64,000 bases of DNA from Henriciella mobilis (GCF_003576315.1 NZ_QWFZ01000036.1:1-64000); one strand, 5' to 3'; numbered from the stretch's first letter, positions 26,563 through 36,197 are shown. Numbers and translations are program-made. Notes: generated by a model not told the origin, from the letters alone.

Positions 26563-29055
26563 CTAGAACTTGTAGATGATCGACGCCTGAACGCTCCGCG
26601 GTTTCTCCGGAAGGACAATCGTGCTGCCGAACAGTTCTGTGAAGTTCGCACGGAAGTATTCTTCGTCCGTTGCGTTCTTGACGGTCACCCGGAAGAGCCA
26701 GTCATCCAGCGCGTAGGATGCCGATAGGTCGACCAGTGTGTAGCCAGGCAGTTCCACCACCTGGGACTGGCCTGAGTAGACTTCCTCGACGTTCACAAGG
26801 CTGCCCGAGAAGGATAGGCCATTGTCGAACTCGTAGGTGCCGGTGAGCGAGTAGATGTTCTCCGGAATACCTGCGCGCTTGGCGTCGTCCTCGTCGGAGA
26901 TGATAACGAGACCGATTGGCTGGCCGCCGAGGTGGAGCGAAGGATCGGTGACATTCACCATGTCCTCGATGCCGAAGAAGCTGAACGCGGTCCCGGCTTC
27001 AAGGAAGGTCTCGTTGACGACCTTCGTGTTGGTATAGGCTGCCGTCACGAGGAACTTGTCAGTCACCGACCAGCGCACCTCGGCTTCAAGGCCTTCGGTC
27101 TTGATGTCCTGATTGACGGTGGTGGACTGTACGTTTCGGTCGGTACGCTCCTGCTCATAGTAGGAAACAGCTGCGTAGAGACGGCCATCGAGGAAGTCAC
27201 CCTTGACGCCAACTTCGCGTAGCTCGGTGGCTGTCAGGAAGGTCTTTGTGTCAACCTGGTCGAAGCTGATATCAGCGCCCTGACCAGCGATTACGACGGT
27301 CTGCTCAGCGACAGTCACATATGGAATGATACCGCCGGGCAGTTTGTAGTTGGCGCTGGCATTCCACGAGACGCCGCTGTCGCTGTTGCTCGCCTTGCCG
27401 GTTTCGCCAAACCGGCCCGATGTGGACTCAGCATCAACCGTATCGTGACGAACGCCAAGGAGCAGGCCGAGACCGAAGTCGAATTCGGCGTCGACAAGGC
27501 CAGCAATGCCGTAATTGGTGTAGTTGCCGACATTATAGTCAGACCAGCCGCAGTCGCATTCGAGCGCAAGGAGGCGGTCCGATCGTGCATCATAGCCCTG
27601 GGTCAGGTCGACACGGTGGAAGAACTCGTAGTCGAAGTCGTCACCATGCTCGAAGTCGGTATGGCGGATGGACGGTGAGAACTGAGTGTTCAGGGTCAAC
27701 CCTTCGAACTCGAACTCCTTCGAGACGACGATCTTGTCCTCGAATACCCAGGAGTCGTGGAATTGCGAGAAACCGTAGGAATTGAGGTTCAGGTTCTCAT
27801 AGGTCTCGTAGAACATCTGGTTCTTGATCTCGAACCCGGCGTCATTGTCCCAGATCATGTCGAAGTAGAGAACAAGGTCTTCGTTCTCGAGCTTGTCTTC
27901 CTTACCAGTCAGGACGTTCTGGCGTGATAGTTTTGCTGTGCCCACATTTTCCAGGGCAAGGTAAGGATAGGCGTCCATAAGGCAGGCATCGGTCCAGCCG
28001 GCGGCTGTCACCCCGCCGCCACAGGCGAATGAGCCGAACGGATTGAAGACGCCGACGGCATCGAATTCTTCCTGCGAAAGCTGTCCGTCAAAGTCTGTAT
28101 CCAGCGGCTGGGCAGTACCGGTGATGTAGGTGCCGTTGTCGACGAGGTCCTGCGTAAGCCTGTTCCAGCCACCGTTCTGGGCGCCACCATAGTCGTGGTA
28201 CATCGCACCGAATTCTGCGCGCAGCTTGTCGGTCAGTTGCGTATCGAAGGCGGCTTGCAGGATGGTCTGCTCGGTCGAAATGTTGTTGTAGTAGCTGCCG
28301 GAGTCTTCGAGTTCGGCATAAAGGTTGTAGCCGAACTCCTTGCCAAACAGCTTGCCGGGACCGGTGATCGATCCGCTGAGGACGCTCTTGTCCCAGCTAC
28401 CACCTGTGTAACGCACTTCGCCTTCTGGCGCCGCCATATACTTGCCTCCGGCGATCCGGGCCGATTTCGGCACGAAGTTCATGTAACCGCCGGATTTGGA
28501 TGGGCCGTAGATCGGCGAGGCGGGGCCGCGCACGATATCGATCCGGTCTGACGCGCCGATCGGGGTGGCATAGTTGCCGGGGTTGTCGAGTCGTTTGACG
28601 CCGCGGAAATAGGTTTCGCCCGCCTGGCCGCGAATATCGAGTGCGCCGCCGACACCGAAGAAGGAGTTGGTGAAAGTACCCGGCGACTGGGCGACCAGGC
28701 CGTAGATGTCATCGATGCCGAAGCGTTCGATCTGTTCAGACGAAATCGTCGAGGCCGAACGCGGGATCTCCGTCAGCGTCTTGTCGAAGCCGAAAACAGA
28801 GCCGACATCTTCAACTGGCAGAGCCCGCAGGCTGCCGGTGACGACAACCGTTTCCTGGCGGGCTTCTTCTTCTTCCTCCTGAGCGAACGCCGCTGACGGC
28901 ATGCCGGCGAGGATCGCCAGGCCTGCTGCAGAGAGCATGATCTTCATTTTCATGGATGCGCCCGAACCTGCGGCCGACAGGCCTTCCGATTCACTTTTTC
29001 CGGCATTTGCCGCTGCATCGATACCGGGCGATGCGCCCCTCTGCTTGTACGTCAT
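26563..29055 (-). CDS. TonB-dependent outer membrane receptor (purine island)
   Basis: 830 residues. The ATG at 29055 has a good GAGGGGAAA ribosome site. It gives a 34-residue polar lead before the signal peptide, which begins KMKIMLSAAGLAILAG; an internal ATG at 28953 would remove the lead. After an EEEEEARQETVVVTG N-terminus come the plug domain (about 70-210) with YGLVAQSPGTF and VRGPASPIYGPSKSGG, and a long barrel ending in IIYKF. The plug resembles siderophore receptors. Residues 319-330 form a perfect EF-hand loop (DTDFDGQLSQEE) within a barrel loop. All neighbouring genes deal with purines, so nucleoside, nucleotide or purine uptake is as likely as iron uptake. Confidence 0.9.
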   Translation of the reverse strand: MTYKQRGASPGIDAAANAGKSESEGLSAAGSGASMKMKIMLSAAGLAILAGMPSAAFAQEEEEEARQETVVVTGSLRALPVEDVGSVFGFDKTLTEIPRSASTISSEQIERFGIDDIYGLVAQSPGTFTNSFFGVGGALDIRGQAGETYFRGVKRLDNPGNYATPIGASDRIDIVRGPASPIYGPSKSGGYMNFVPKSARIAGGKYMAAPEGEVRYTGGSWDKSVLSGSITGPGKLFGKEFGYNLYAELEDSGSYYNNISTEQTILQAAFDTQLTDKLRAEFGAMYHDYGGAQNGGWNRLTQDLVDNGTYITGTAQPLDTDFDGQLSQEEFDAVGVFNPFGSFACGGGVTAAGWTDACLMDAYPYLALENVGTAKLSRQNVLTGKEDKLENEDLVLYFDMIWDNDAGFEIKNQMFYETYENLNLNSYGFSQFHDSWVFEDKIVVSKEFEFEGLTLNTQFSPSIRHTDFEHGDDFDYEFFHRVDLTQGYDARSDRLLALECDCGWSDYNVGNYTNYGIAGLVDAEFDFGLGLLLGVRHDTVDAESTSGRFGETGKASNSDSGVSWNASANYKLPGGIIPYVTVAEQTVVIAGQGADISFDQVDTKTFLTATELREVGVKGDFLDGRLYAAVSYYEQERTDRNVQSTTVNQDIKTEGLEAEVRWSVTDKFLVTAAYTNTKVVNETFLEAGTAFSFFGIEDMVNVTDPSLHLGGQPIGLVIISDEDDAKRAGIPENIYSLTGTYEFDNGLSFSGSLVNVEEVYSGQSQVVELPGYTLVDLSASYALDDWLFRVTVKNATDEEYFRANFTELFGSTIVLPEKPRSVQASIIYKF

Positions 29056-29422
29056 GTCGCTTTCCCCTCGCTGCTGGATGGCAATTCTACTTCCGAAGAT
29101 ATTTGGGGCGGTCGCCGCGCATGCTTACCGTCGTGGCGGTTCATCTGAACCGTGCACAAGCGGTGTCCGACCCACTCATTGAGATCAGGCTATGAAGGCT
29201 TGCATAGCTCGCGAAGATGTTGCGCTGCACAAGTGCTGGAGAAAGCGTTAATGTGCGCATTTTTCGATCACATGCTTGGGGGCATGCATTCATACCAGTC
29301 AGCCTGTTCGCATTTCGGCAGGCCTTGTTGGGATTGCGTGCCGGTTTGTGGCAAGGTCGAATAACGACTCAGGTATTCATACGAATAAGCGATCTAATTT
29401 TGGCACCGGACCATTTGGTATT
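29056..29422. promoter_or_regulatory. Divergent control region with a 16-base palindrome
   Basis: 367 bases between the receptor gene and the nucleosidase lipoprotein gene. CGGTTCA-TC-TGAACCG at 29137-29152 is a perfect 7-2-7 dyad 82 bases upstream of the receptor start. A second, smaller dyad TATTC-ATAC-GAATA lies at 29374-29387, about 36 bases upstream of the lipoprotein start. Either could be an operator; the protein that binds is unknown. Confidence 0.5.
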
Positions 29423-31231
29423 ATGAGCATGCTCGGGCAGCGTATAATCACGAAAATCACATGTTTCTTTGGCGCTGGTGCGCTTTTCCTGGCAGCGGGG
29501 TGCGAGGCCGTTCCGGCCCAGCCGGCGTCGCCGGCGCCATCGGATGCTGCGATGGTTGATGCGATCCCGCCAGACCGGGTGCCGCGAATCGCGCTTGCGA
29601 CCGCCTACGCGCCCGAATTCGCCGCGCTCATTCCAGAGCTGGAGGCGCCGTCCGAGTACATGATCAACGGCGTATCCTACTGGGCTGGCCGTATGCAGGA
29701 GCGGGACGTTGTCCTGTTCGAAACCGGCGTCAGCCTGGTCAACGCGACGATGAATACGGAGCGCCTGCTCGAAAACTTCAACATTACCGACATTGTCGTT
29801 AGCGGCGTTGCCGGGGGGCTCGACCCGGACCTTACAATTGGTGATGTCACGGTGCCGGCCCGTTGGGCGCAATACAATGAGTCCGTTTACATGCGCGAGA
29901 CGGATGACGGCGGGTTCAAGCCTCATGCCGGTGTGGAGCCTGAGCTGCCCGTATTTGATTTCATTGGCACGCGCGGTGTCCGCATTGCCAGCTCGGATGA
30001 CCCGTCTCCGCAACCACAAATCTGGTTCGAGGCAACGCCACGTCTTCTGTCCATTGCTGAAAAGGCTGCAGAAGCGGCAAATCTCCGGCGATGTGACGAC
30101 GAAGGGCTATGCCTGCCTGAGCAGCCAGAAGTGGTCGTCGGTGGATCGGGCGTCACTGGCTCGATCTTCATGGATAATGCCCGTTTTCGTGACTACCTTT
30201 ATACGGTTTTCGAGGCGCAAGTCGTGGAAATGGAAACGGCGGCTGTCGCGATGGTGGCGCATGCGCATGATGTCCCATTCATCGCATTCCGCAGTCTTTC
30301 CGATCTTGCCGGTGGGGGGGAGGCCAATGAGAACGAGATCACGGCCTTCCAGCACCTGGCGGCGCTGAATTCGGCGGCGGTCGTCCTTTCCTTTCTGGAT
30401 GCTTATGGCGATGCCGGCGCGGCCCAGCCGCGGGCCGCCTATTGCGAGATCAATTTCTCAGCGGCATCGACCTATGCCGGCAAGGCGCTCGGTGACGAAT
30501 TCGTCGAAAGGGTTCGCGCGGCATTTCGGGACGATGAGGCGCATGCAGCCTTCCTTCATTCACAGCTTCATCGCGCGCAAAGGATCGCCAGTCTCGCCGC
30601 CAGCCAGCAGGGAAGCGAGATTTCGCCAACACTGCTTGAGGTCTGGGGGGGCTATAAGGGAAAGACCAGTCCCTCCCTGGCCATGCGCCTGCCGGGAGAT
30701 ACGACAGACGACCGTGCACTGGCCCAGGCGGTTGGCGCGGCGCTTGGCTATACATTCATGCAGGAGAGTGTCCTGGTGCAGTGCTCGGGTGACGATGCCG
30801 GGGCGACGACCCATCCTGCGCTCAACCTTGTTGAAACCGGTTCGAGCGATGTCCTGTCCGAGGCGACGGTCCGGTCTATATTCGGTATGCTGCTGGGCCA
30901 GGCCGAGGGCAATTTCGACTTGGGTTTCACTTACTACCCCGACGAGGACCGCTTCTCTACGGTCGGGCTGACCGATGGCGGAAGCTTTGAGCGCGGCGCG
31001 ATGACCAAATTGCACGACGACCTTGAGACGGTAAGCGGTCTCAGCACAGCCCTTTCGTTGAGCGAACAGGATGTATGGGTCAGCTTTTCTGGTAATGACT
31101 GGAGCTGTGATGCCGATGGGGCCGGATACCTAAAAAGCCCGGTCGTCGCGGCGCTGAAGCCGGAACTGGACAAAATCCGGGTGTCATTTGCTGGCGAGCT
31201 GGAATCATTCGTTGAAGCCCAGTTGGACTAG
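29423..31231 (+). CDS. Exported lipoprotein with a nucleosidase domain and a novel C-terminal domain
   Basis: 602 residues from the ATG at 29423. The signal peptide ends in a lipobox LAAGC (Cys27); Glu at +2 predicts outer-membrane sorting. Residues 55-330 are a nucleoside-phosphorylase/MTA-SAH-nucleosidase fold: GVSLVNATMN and VSGVAGGLDP match the phosphate/ribose loops, and VEMETAAVA with FRSLSDLAGG carries the ribose-binding Glu and catalytic Asp. Such enzymes are normally cytoplasmic. Residues 335-602 form a separate domain that I do not recognise, with several cysteines and acidic segments. It should release purine bases from nucleosides at the cell surface. The LOG gene follows after 24 bases. 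Confidence 0.82.
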   Translation: MSMLGQRIITKITCFFGAGALFLAAGCEAVPAQPASPAPSDAAMVDAIPPDRVPRIALATAYAPEFAALIPELEAPSEYMINGVSYWAGRMQERDVVLFETGVSLVNATMNTERLLENFNITDIVVSGVAGGLDPDLTIGDVTVPARWAQYNESVYMRETDDGGFKPHAGVEPELPVFDFIGTRGVRIASSDDPSPQPQIWFEATPRLLSIAEKAAEAANLRRCDDEGLCLPEQPEVVVGGSGVTGSIFMDNARFRDYLYTVFEAQVVEMETAAVAMVAHAHDVPFIAFRSLSDLAGGGEANENEITAFQHLAALNSAAVVLSFLDAYGDAGAAQPRAAYCEINFSAASTYAGKALGDEFVERVRAAFRDDEAHAAFLHSQLHRAQRIASLAASQQGSEISPTLLEVWGGYKGKTSPSLAMRLPGDTTDDRALAQAVGAALGYTFMQESVLVQCSGDDAGATTHPALNLVETGSSDVLSEATVRSIFGMLLGQAEGNFDLGFTYYPDEDRFSTVGLTDGGSFERGAMTKLHDDLETVSGLSTALSLSEQDVWVSFSGNDWSCDADGAGYLKSPVVAALKPELDKIRVSFAGELESFVEAQLD

Positions 31232-31255
31232 ACGTTTTTCATCAGGAGTAATGAG

Positions 31256-31834
31256 TTGAGAATTTGCGTATTCTGCGGGTCGAATACCGGCCGCGGCGAA
31301 GTCTACATGGAATCTGGATACGAGTTCGGTGCGATGATCGCCGAACGGGGGCTGGAGGTCGTCTATGGCGGCGCTCGCAATGGACTCATGGGCGCCGTCG
31401 CCAATGGCGCGCTTGAAGCGGGCGGCAAGGTGATCGGCGTGCTGCCACGCCAGCTCTTCGAGCTCGAACAGGCGCATGAGAACCTGACCGATTTGCGCGT
31501 GGTGAATTCAATGCACGAGCGCAAGCAGATCATGCATGATCTTTCCTCCTCCTTTGTCAGCCTTCCGGGCGGTATCGGCACGATGGAAGAGATGTTCGAA
31601 GTCTGGACCTGGACGCAGCTGGGTGTGCACCGCAAGCCGCTCGCGCTCTATAATGTCAACGGCTTTTACGACGCCCTGGAGTCTTTTCTGGACGTGATGG
31701 TGGAGGAGGGCTTTGTGAAGGATGTGCATCGCAGCATGACGCTGGTCGGAAAGGATCCGGCCAAGCTCCTCGAAGAGCTCACAAGCTATGAGCCGCCGCT
31801 CGTCAAGAAGTGGCTGAAACCTGAAGAGCGCTAG
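31256..31834 (+). CDS. LOG-family nucleotide phosphoribohydrolase
   Basis: 192 residues, the usual length of TIGR00730/LOG proteins. The start is TTG at 31256 with AGGAG eight bases upstream; the nearby ATG at 31251 is out of frame and stops at once. It has ICVFCGS at the N-terminus and the paired signatures YGGARNGLMG and PGGIGTMEE. These enzymes cut nucleoside 5'-monophosphates, including AMP and cytokinin ribotides, to free base and ribose 5-phosphate. Next to a nucleosidase gene, a purine salvage role is likely. Confidence 0.92.
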   Translation: MRICVFCGSNTGRGEVYMESGYEFGAMIAERGLEVVYGGARNGLMGAVANGALEAGGKVIGVLPRQLFELEQAHENLTDLRVVNSMHERKQIMHDLSSSFVSLPGGIGTMEEMFEVWTWTQLGVHRKPLALYNVNGFYDALESFLDVMVEEGFVKDVHRSMTLVGKDPAKLLEELTSYEPPLVKKWLKPEER

Positions 31835-31846
31835 GCAGACGCACGC

Positions 31847-33136
31847 TCATTTCAGACGCTCACCTGCGACATAGGTCGCCGCGATGCAGCGATCATCGCC
31901 GAGAGTCTGGAGGACGAATAGTTCATCCGTCAGGGTGGGCGAGGCCTGCATCCGTGTGCGCATCGCCGATGTGGCTTGCGAGTCGACGACGATGAGATCG
32001 GCATCCGAACCAGCTTCGAGCGAGCCAATCCGGTCTTCCATCGATAGCGCGCGCGCATTGCCGAGCGTGAGCAGGTAGAAGCTCTCAAGTGGATTGAGGC
32101 TATAGCCGCAAAGCTGGCTGACCTTGTAGGCTTCAGAGGCGGTTGCCAGCATGGAGTAGCTGGTCCCGGCACCGACATCGGTTGCCAGTGCCACGCGAAC
32201 GCCGCTTTCTTTCAGGGACTCGTAATCAAACAGGCCGCTGCCAAGGAACAGGTTGGAGGTCGGGCAGAACACGGCGACCGATCTGCTTTCCTTGAGGGCC
32301 GTTCGCTCACGGGGTTCCAGGTGGATGCAGTGCCCGAATAGCGAGCGTGGACCCAGCAGGCCATTCGATTCGTAAACATCCAGATAGTCACGTGCGCCCG
32401 GGAAAAGGCGGGCAGTTTCCTCAATCTCGCTGCGGTTCTCGCAAAGATGGGTCTGGAGGAAGACATCGGGGGTTTCGCGCATCAGTGTTCCTGCCAGGTC
32501 GAGCTGGGCTTCGCTGCACGTGATCGCAAAACGTGGTGTCACGGCATAATGAAGCCGACCGCGACCGTGCCAGGTGTCGATCAGGCGCCTGCTGTCATCA
32601 TAGCCGGACTGGGAGGTATCCAGAAGGTTGCCCGGCGCATTGCGATCCATCAGGACCTTGCCGGCAATCATGCAAAGGCCGCGCGCCTCGGCCTCGGCAA
32701 AAAAGGCGTCCATCGCGGTTTTGTGAGATGTTCCGTATACGACGGATGTGGTCACCCCATGCCTTAGGATTTCGTCGAGATAGCAAGCCGCGATCGACTG
32801 GGCGTGAGCCTCGTCTTCGAACAGGGCCTCCTGAACAAAAGTGTAGCCATGCAGCCAGTCCAGGAGCTGGGCGCCGTAGCTGGCAATGACGCCCATCTGG
32901 GCAAAGTGGGCATGGGTGTCGATAAAACCGGGCATGAGAATACCGGGCCGGTGATCGGTCACAGGGAGGGTCCGATACGCCTCCGGGAGGTCGCTGAAAT
33001 TGCCGCGCCAGGCAATCCTTCCACCGTCGGTCACGACGGCGCCGTCCTCCCAGAACGCATAGCTGGACTCATCATCCAGAGAGTCCGGGCGCTCGAAAAA
33101 GGTGAGCACTCTGGCGCGCAGGACCTTGTTACTCAT
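31847..33136 (-). CDS. guaD: Guanine deaminase
   Basis: 429 residues from the ATG at 33136, which has AGAGGA upstream; a GTG 12 codons earlier is less likely. Amidohydrolase metal ligands are in PGFIDTHAHFAQ (about 72-83), QTHLCEN (about 232), GHCIHL (about 270) and ATDVGAGTSYS. The first pair and the GAGTS segment are typical of GuaD. It converts guanine to xanthine, which feeds xdhABC. It ends 13 bases from the convergent LOG gene. Confidence 0.94.
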   Translation of the reverse strand: MSNKVLRARVLTFFERPDSLDDESSYAFWEDGAVVTDGGRIAWRGNFSDLPEAYRTLPVTDHRPGILMPGFIDTHAHFAQMGVIASYGAQLLDWLHGYTFVQEALFEDEAHAQSIAACYLDEILRHGVTTSVVYGTSHKTAMDAFFAEAEARGLCMIAGKVLMDRNAPGNLLDTSQSGYDDSRRLIDTWHGRGRLHYAVTPRFAITCSEAQLDLAGTLMRETPDVFLQTHLCENRSEIEETARLFPGARDYLDVYESNGLLGPRSLFGHCIHLEPRERTALKESRSVAVFCPTSNLFLGSGLFDYESLKESGVRVALATDVGAGTSYSMLATASEAYKVSQLCGYSLNPLESFYLLTLGNARALSMEDRIGSLEAGSDADLIVVDSQATSAMRTRMQASPTLTDELFVLQTLGDDRCIAATYVAGERLK

Positions 33137-33469
33137 GGAGGGCAATCCTCTCCGGCATTGCAACCCGGCCAAGCCGTGCGCTGATGGTGTTCACCAGCCA
33201 GTTCGGCGAGGCCTTCCTGTCTGTGTTTACGCAGTTGAGCGTACTTGTTGTCAATGTCTGGGTATGCAGGGCAGGTGCGCTTCATGGGGTTCGGCCGCAT
33301 GTCATACTTGTCCGTACAACATTCGAGCAGCGGGCCGGTTTGCATGACATAGATGAAGGCAGCTCAAGCGTTCTAAAAATCCGCTCGTTCGGGAGCGTTG
33401 ACGATAGGGGCGGCTCTACAGCCTAGTGCGTGAACATGATGGGTTATCAGCTGACAGGGAATTCTTGAT
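33137..33469. promoter_or_regulatory. Divergent region between guaD and the NUP-family lipoprotein gene
   Basis: 333 bases without a convincing gene. TTGT-CCGT-ACAA at 33308-33319 is a short dyad of a type bound by GntR regulators, and CGCTC-GTTCGG-GAGCG at 33382-33397 can form a weak hairpin. Neither is strong. AGGGAA just before the ATG at 33470 is a ribosome site. Confidence 0.35.
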
Positions 33470-34609
33470 ATGAGGTTTTTCGATTTTATGCCGGCAAGCG
33501 CTTTGGGCCTTGCGGCCTCTCTGGCAATTAGCGCCTGCACGGAAGCACCTGCCGCAGAGCCGGAGGAGAGCGTGGAGTCTGCGGACCAAACCTCAGTGCT
33601 GGATTGCGCGCCTGGAGCGCCCTGCAGCACGTCGCTTCCGGTACGCGTCGTGCTTGTCACCATGTTCGAGATCGGAGAGGATGAAGGCGACAAGCCGGCC
33701 GAATTCCAACTCTGGAAAGAGCGCCGTCCGTTCGACATGCAGATCCCGTTTCCGCATTCCTATCATGACCTTTTTTATGATGAAGAAAATCAGGTGCTCG
33801 CAATGGTCACGGGTATCGGGACGGCGCGGTCAGCTGCGGCCACCATGGCGCTCGGCCTGGATCCGCGCTTCGACCTTTCCGAAGCCTATTGGCTGGTTGC
33901 TGGTATCGCAGGCATCGATCCGGAGGACGCCTCCATCGGCTCTGCTGTCTGGTCGGCCTATCTCGTGGACGGCGATCTCTCTCACGAGATCGACGCCCGC
34001 GAAAAGCCGGAAGATTGGCCGACTGGCTATTTCCCACGGTACACGAACGGCCCTTACGATCCCGACCGGCCAGAGCCGACGGGCGAGATGTTCCATATCA
34101 ATGAAGGGCTACGTGACTGGGCCTATGAGCTGACCAAGGACCTCGAACTACCAGACCTGGAGGGCCTTGCCGAGGAGCGCTCGCTCTATACCAACTACGA
34201 AATGGCGCAGAAACCGCCCTTCGTCCTGAAGGGCGGTCACCTGGCCGCCATGACCTTCTGGCATGGCGAGCTCATGAATGAGTGGGCGAATGACTGGGTC
34301 GACTACTGGACCGATGGCAATTCGGAGTTCGTCACATCGGCCATGGAAGAGACGGGCACCTACACCTCCATCGAGTATCTCGACCGGATCGGAAAAGTGG
34401 ACAAGGACCGCTTCATGGTGCTCCGCGCTGGCAGCAATTACACAATGCAGCCTCCTGGCAAGACCGCCGCAGAAAACCTGCTTGGTGAGAATGAAGGCTA
34501 TGCCGGCATGCTTGGTTCGCTGGAGTCGCTTTATCTGGTCGGTGGCACCGTTATCGACGAAATCACCGGAAACTGGGAAACCTACAAGGACAATGTGCCT
34601 GGCGAGTAG
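33470..34609 (+). CDS. NUP-family exported lipoprotein, probable nucleosidase
   Basis: 379 residues. The signal peptide ends in a lipobox AISAC (Cys about 23). The mature protein matches the purine nucleoside permease (NUP) family, with VVLVTMFEIGEDEGDKPAEF, VTGIGTARSAAATMAL and FVTSAMEETGTY as landmarks. Despite the family name there is no membrane helix after the signal peptide. The GIG...AA and AMEETG motifs recall the phosphorylase/nucleosidase fold. I therefore infer an extracytoplasmic nucleoside-binding or nucleoside-cleaving lipoprotein. It is divergent from guaD and convergent with the exported adenosine deaminase gene. Confidence 0.82.
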   Translation: MRFFDFMPASALGLAASLAISACTEAPAAEPEESVESADQTSVLDCAPGAPCSTSLPVRVVLVTMFEIGEDEGDKPAEFQLWKERRPFDMQIPFPHSYHDLFYDEENQVLAMVTGIGTARSAAATMALGLDPRFDLSEAYWLVAGIAGIDPEDASIGSAVWSAYLVDGDLSHEIDAREKPEDWPTGYFPRYTNGPYDPDRPEPTGEMFHINEGLRDWAYELTKDLELPDLEGLAEERSLYTNYEMAQKPPFVLKGGHLAAMTFWHGELMNEWANDWVDYWTDGNSEFVTSAMEETGTYTSIEYLDRIGKVDKDRFMVLRAGSNYTMQPPGKTAAENLLGENEGYAGMLGSLESLYLVGGTVIDEITGNWETYKDNVPGE

Positions 34610-34619
34610 GACGCTGGGC

Positions 34620-36197
34620 TCATTCAGGCTGGGCGATGGTCCAGCCTGCGATGTCCTTTTCAAAGGCCTCGAAATCATCTTCCAGCTTCAATTGAAGCAA
34701 AGCTTTCGGGCTGAACAGGGCGAGCGCCCTGCAGCTGCGGGATGCAACTGACTGGCAGGTCGGTGAAGGCGTTCCGGGCTGTCCGGGTTTCCAGATGCCT
34801 GTGCCGGGCAGGAATGAGAATTCCAGGCTGTTTCGAGCCGCCTGTTTGAGATCACGATAGGCGAGACCGTGTTCAAGCGCGGCGCGAACATACTGCTCGG
34901 TCATGTCCGTCCGCAGGACACCCTGGTCGTCGGTCGAAAGGACAATGGGAACGCCAGACGCTCGGTAGAGATTCAGCGGATGCTCCTTGCCCCTCACGCC
35001 GAGAATAATGTCATTGCTCGACAGGTTGATCTCGACGGCAATGCGCTCCTCGGCCATTCGTTCAAGTGTCTTGCGGCTGTCGAGCTCCCAGGCGATGTCG
35101 ATGCCGTGTCCGATCCGGCCGGAACCGGCAATCTCGATCGCGTCGCGAATGTGGCTGCGCAGAGCGTAGGCGGGTGCGAGTCCAAGGGTCAGTTCGCCTG
35201 CATGTAGCGAGACCTTGGCGCTTGGATATCTTTCGTTGAGGAAGGCGATCATGCGCATGTGCAACTGGTAATTCTCGATCGCCCGCGGGTCGTCCTCAGG
35301 CTGGACCAGCGAAACGCCGAGGAAGCGCGGATCGGCCTCGATCAGGGCGAATCCCAGCGCAAGCTGGCGGAACAGTTGCTCGTTGGGCAGCAGGCGAAGG
35401 CCGTAGAAATTGTAATAGACGGTGACATCGCAGCCGGGTTCGGCGTCCGCCGTGCCGCAGTTCAGGATTTCGGCCGCCTCGCGTTCAGTCTTGTCGCGCT
35501 GCTGGATGCCCGCTTCCACAAGGTCGTCGATCTCGGGCGCAAAGCGTGCAAAGGCCGCGTCGAGGTCGCTCTCATCCCAGTCGCCATCTTCAGACTGGAC
35601 AGTATACTGATTAATCGTGGCTGGATTGAACATAAGTTCGACATAGGACAGCCGGTCATCAGCGGCGAGCTGCTTGATGGATGCCAATGTCCGATCGGGC
35701 TCCTCGCTCACGATGGGGAAGAACCTATCGAAACTGCCGAAAAACTGTTCGTGCCCAGATCGGTCAATATCGACATCCGCAAGCACTTCGCGGACTGACA
35801 GGGCATCTACAATTTCGGCGTAGAGGGCCGGGTCTGTGCGCATCAGGCCGACGGCAGTGATCTCTCCCTCATCCTCGCAGGGTGGAGGACTGATAGCGGC
35901 AGGGACTTCGGTGACACAGAAGGCCCGGTCTTCGGCCCAGGAGAGATACTCTTCCGCGAAGGGTGTGCCCGAGGCGTGGTTGTGCAGGTCTCCACCTTTC
36001 GGCATGTCGCGAAGGAAGACACGAAGCAGGACCGGATCGTCGGAAATCCGGTCAAAAAGCGCTGCGGCCTCGCGCTCGGTATCCTCCGCTGATGCGGTCG
36101 GTGCAGCCGTCAACATCAGGCAGCTCATCGTGCACGCCAGCGCAGCAAGGGATGGTCGAAAGAGCGTTGGCCCGCGCCGGGATCTACCGCGCCGCAT
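34620..36197 (-). CDS. Exported adenosine deaminase-family protein
   Basis: 525 residues. An Arg-rich start and a hydrophobic stretch ending in PTASAED form a signal peptide. Catalytic residues of adenosine/AMP deaminases are visible: metal ligands in GDLHNHASGT (about 69-78), SLHAGEL, the GHGIDIAWE His and STDDQGV near the end. The long insertion between the first and second motifs resembles the secreted ADGF/CECR1 group. It should turn adenosine into inosine outside the cytoplasm. Its start overlaps the dioxygenase gene by 14 bases. Confidence 0.88.
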   Translation of the reverse strand: MRRGRSRRGPTLFRPSLAALACTMSCLMLTAAPTASAEDTEREAAALFDRISDDPVLLRVFLRDMPKGGDLHNHASGTPFAEEYLSWAEDRAFCVTEVPAAISPPPCEDEGEITAVGLMRTDPALYAEIVDALSVREVLADVDIDRSGHEQFFGSFDRFFPIVSEEPDRTLASIKQLAADDRLSYVELMFNPATINQYTVQSEDGDWDESDLDAAFARFAPEIDDLVEAGIQQRDKTEREAAEILNCGTADAEPGCDVTVYYNFYGLRLLPNEQLFRQLALGFALIEADPRFLGVSLVQPEDDPRAIENYQLHMRMIAFLNERYPSAKVSLHAGELTLGLAPAYALRSHIRDAIEIAGSGRIGHGIDIAWELDSRKTLERMAEERIAVEINLSSNDIILGVRGKEHPLNLYRASGVPIVLSTDDQGVLRTDMTEQYVRAALEHGLAYRDLKQAARNSLEFSFLPGTGIWKPGQPGTPSPTCQSVASRSCRALALFSPKALLQLKLEDDFEAFEKDIAGWTIAQPE

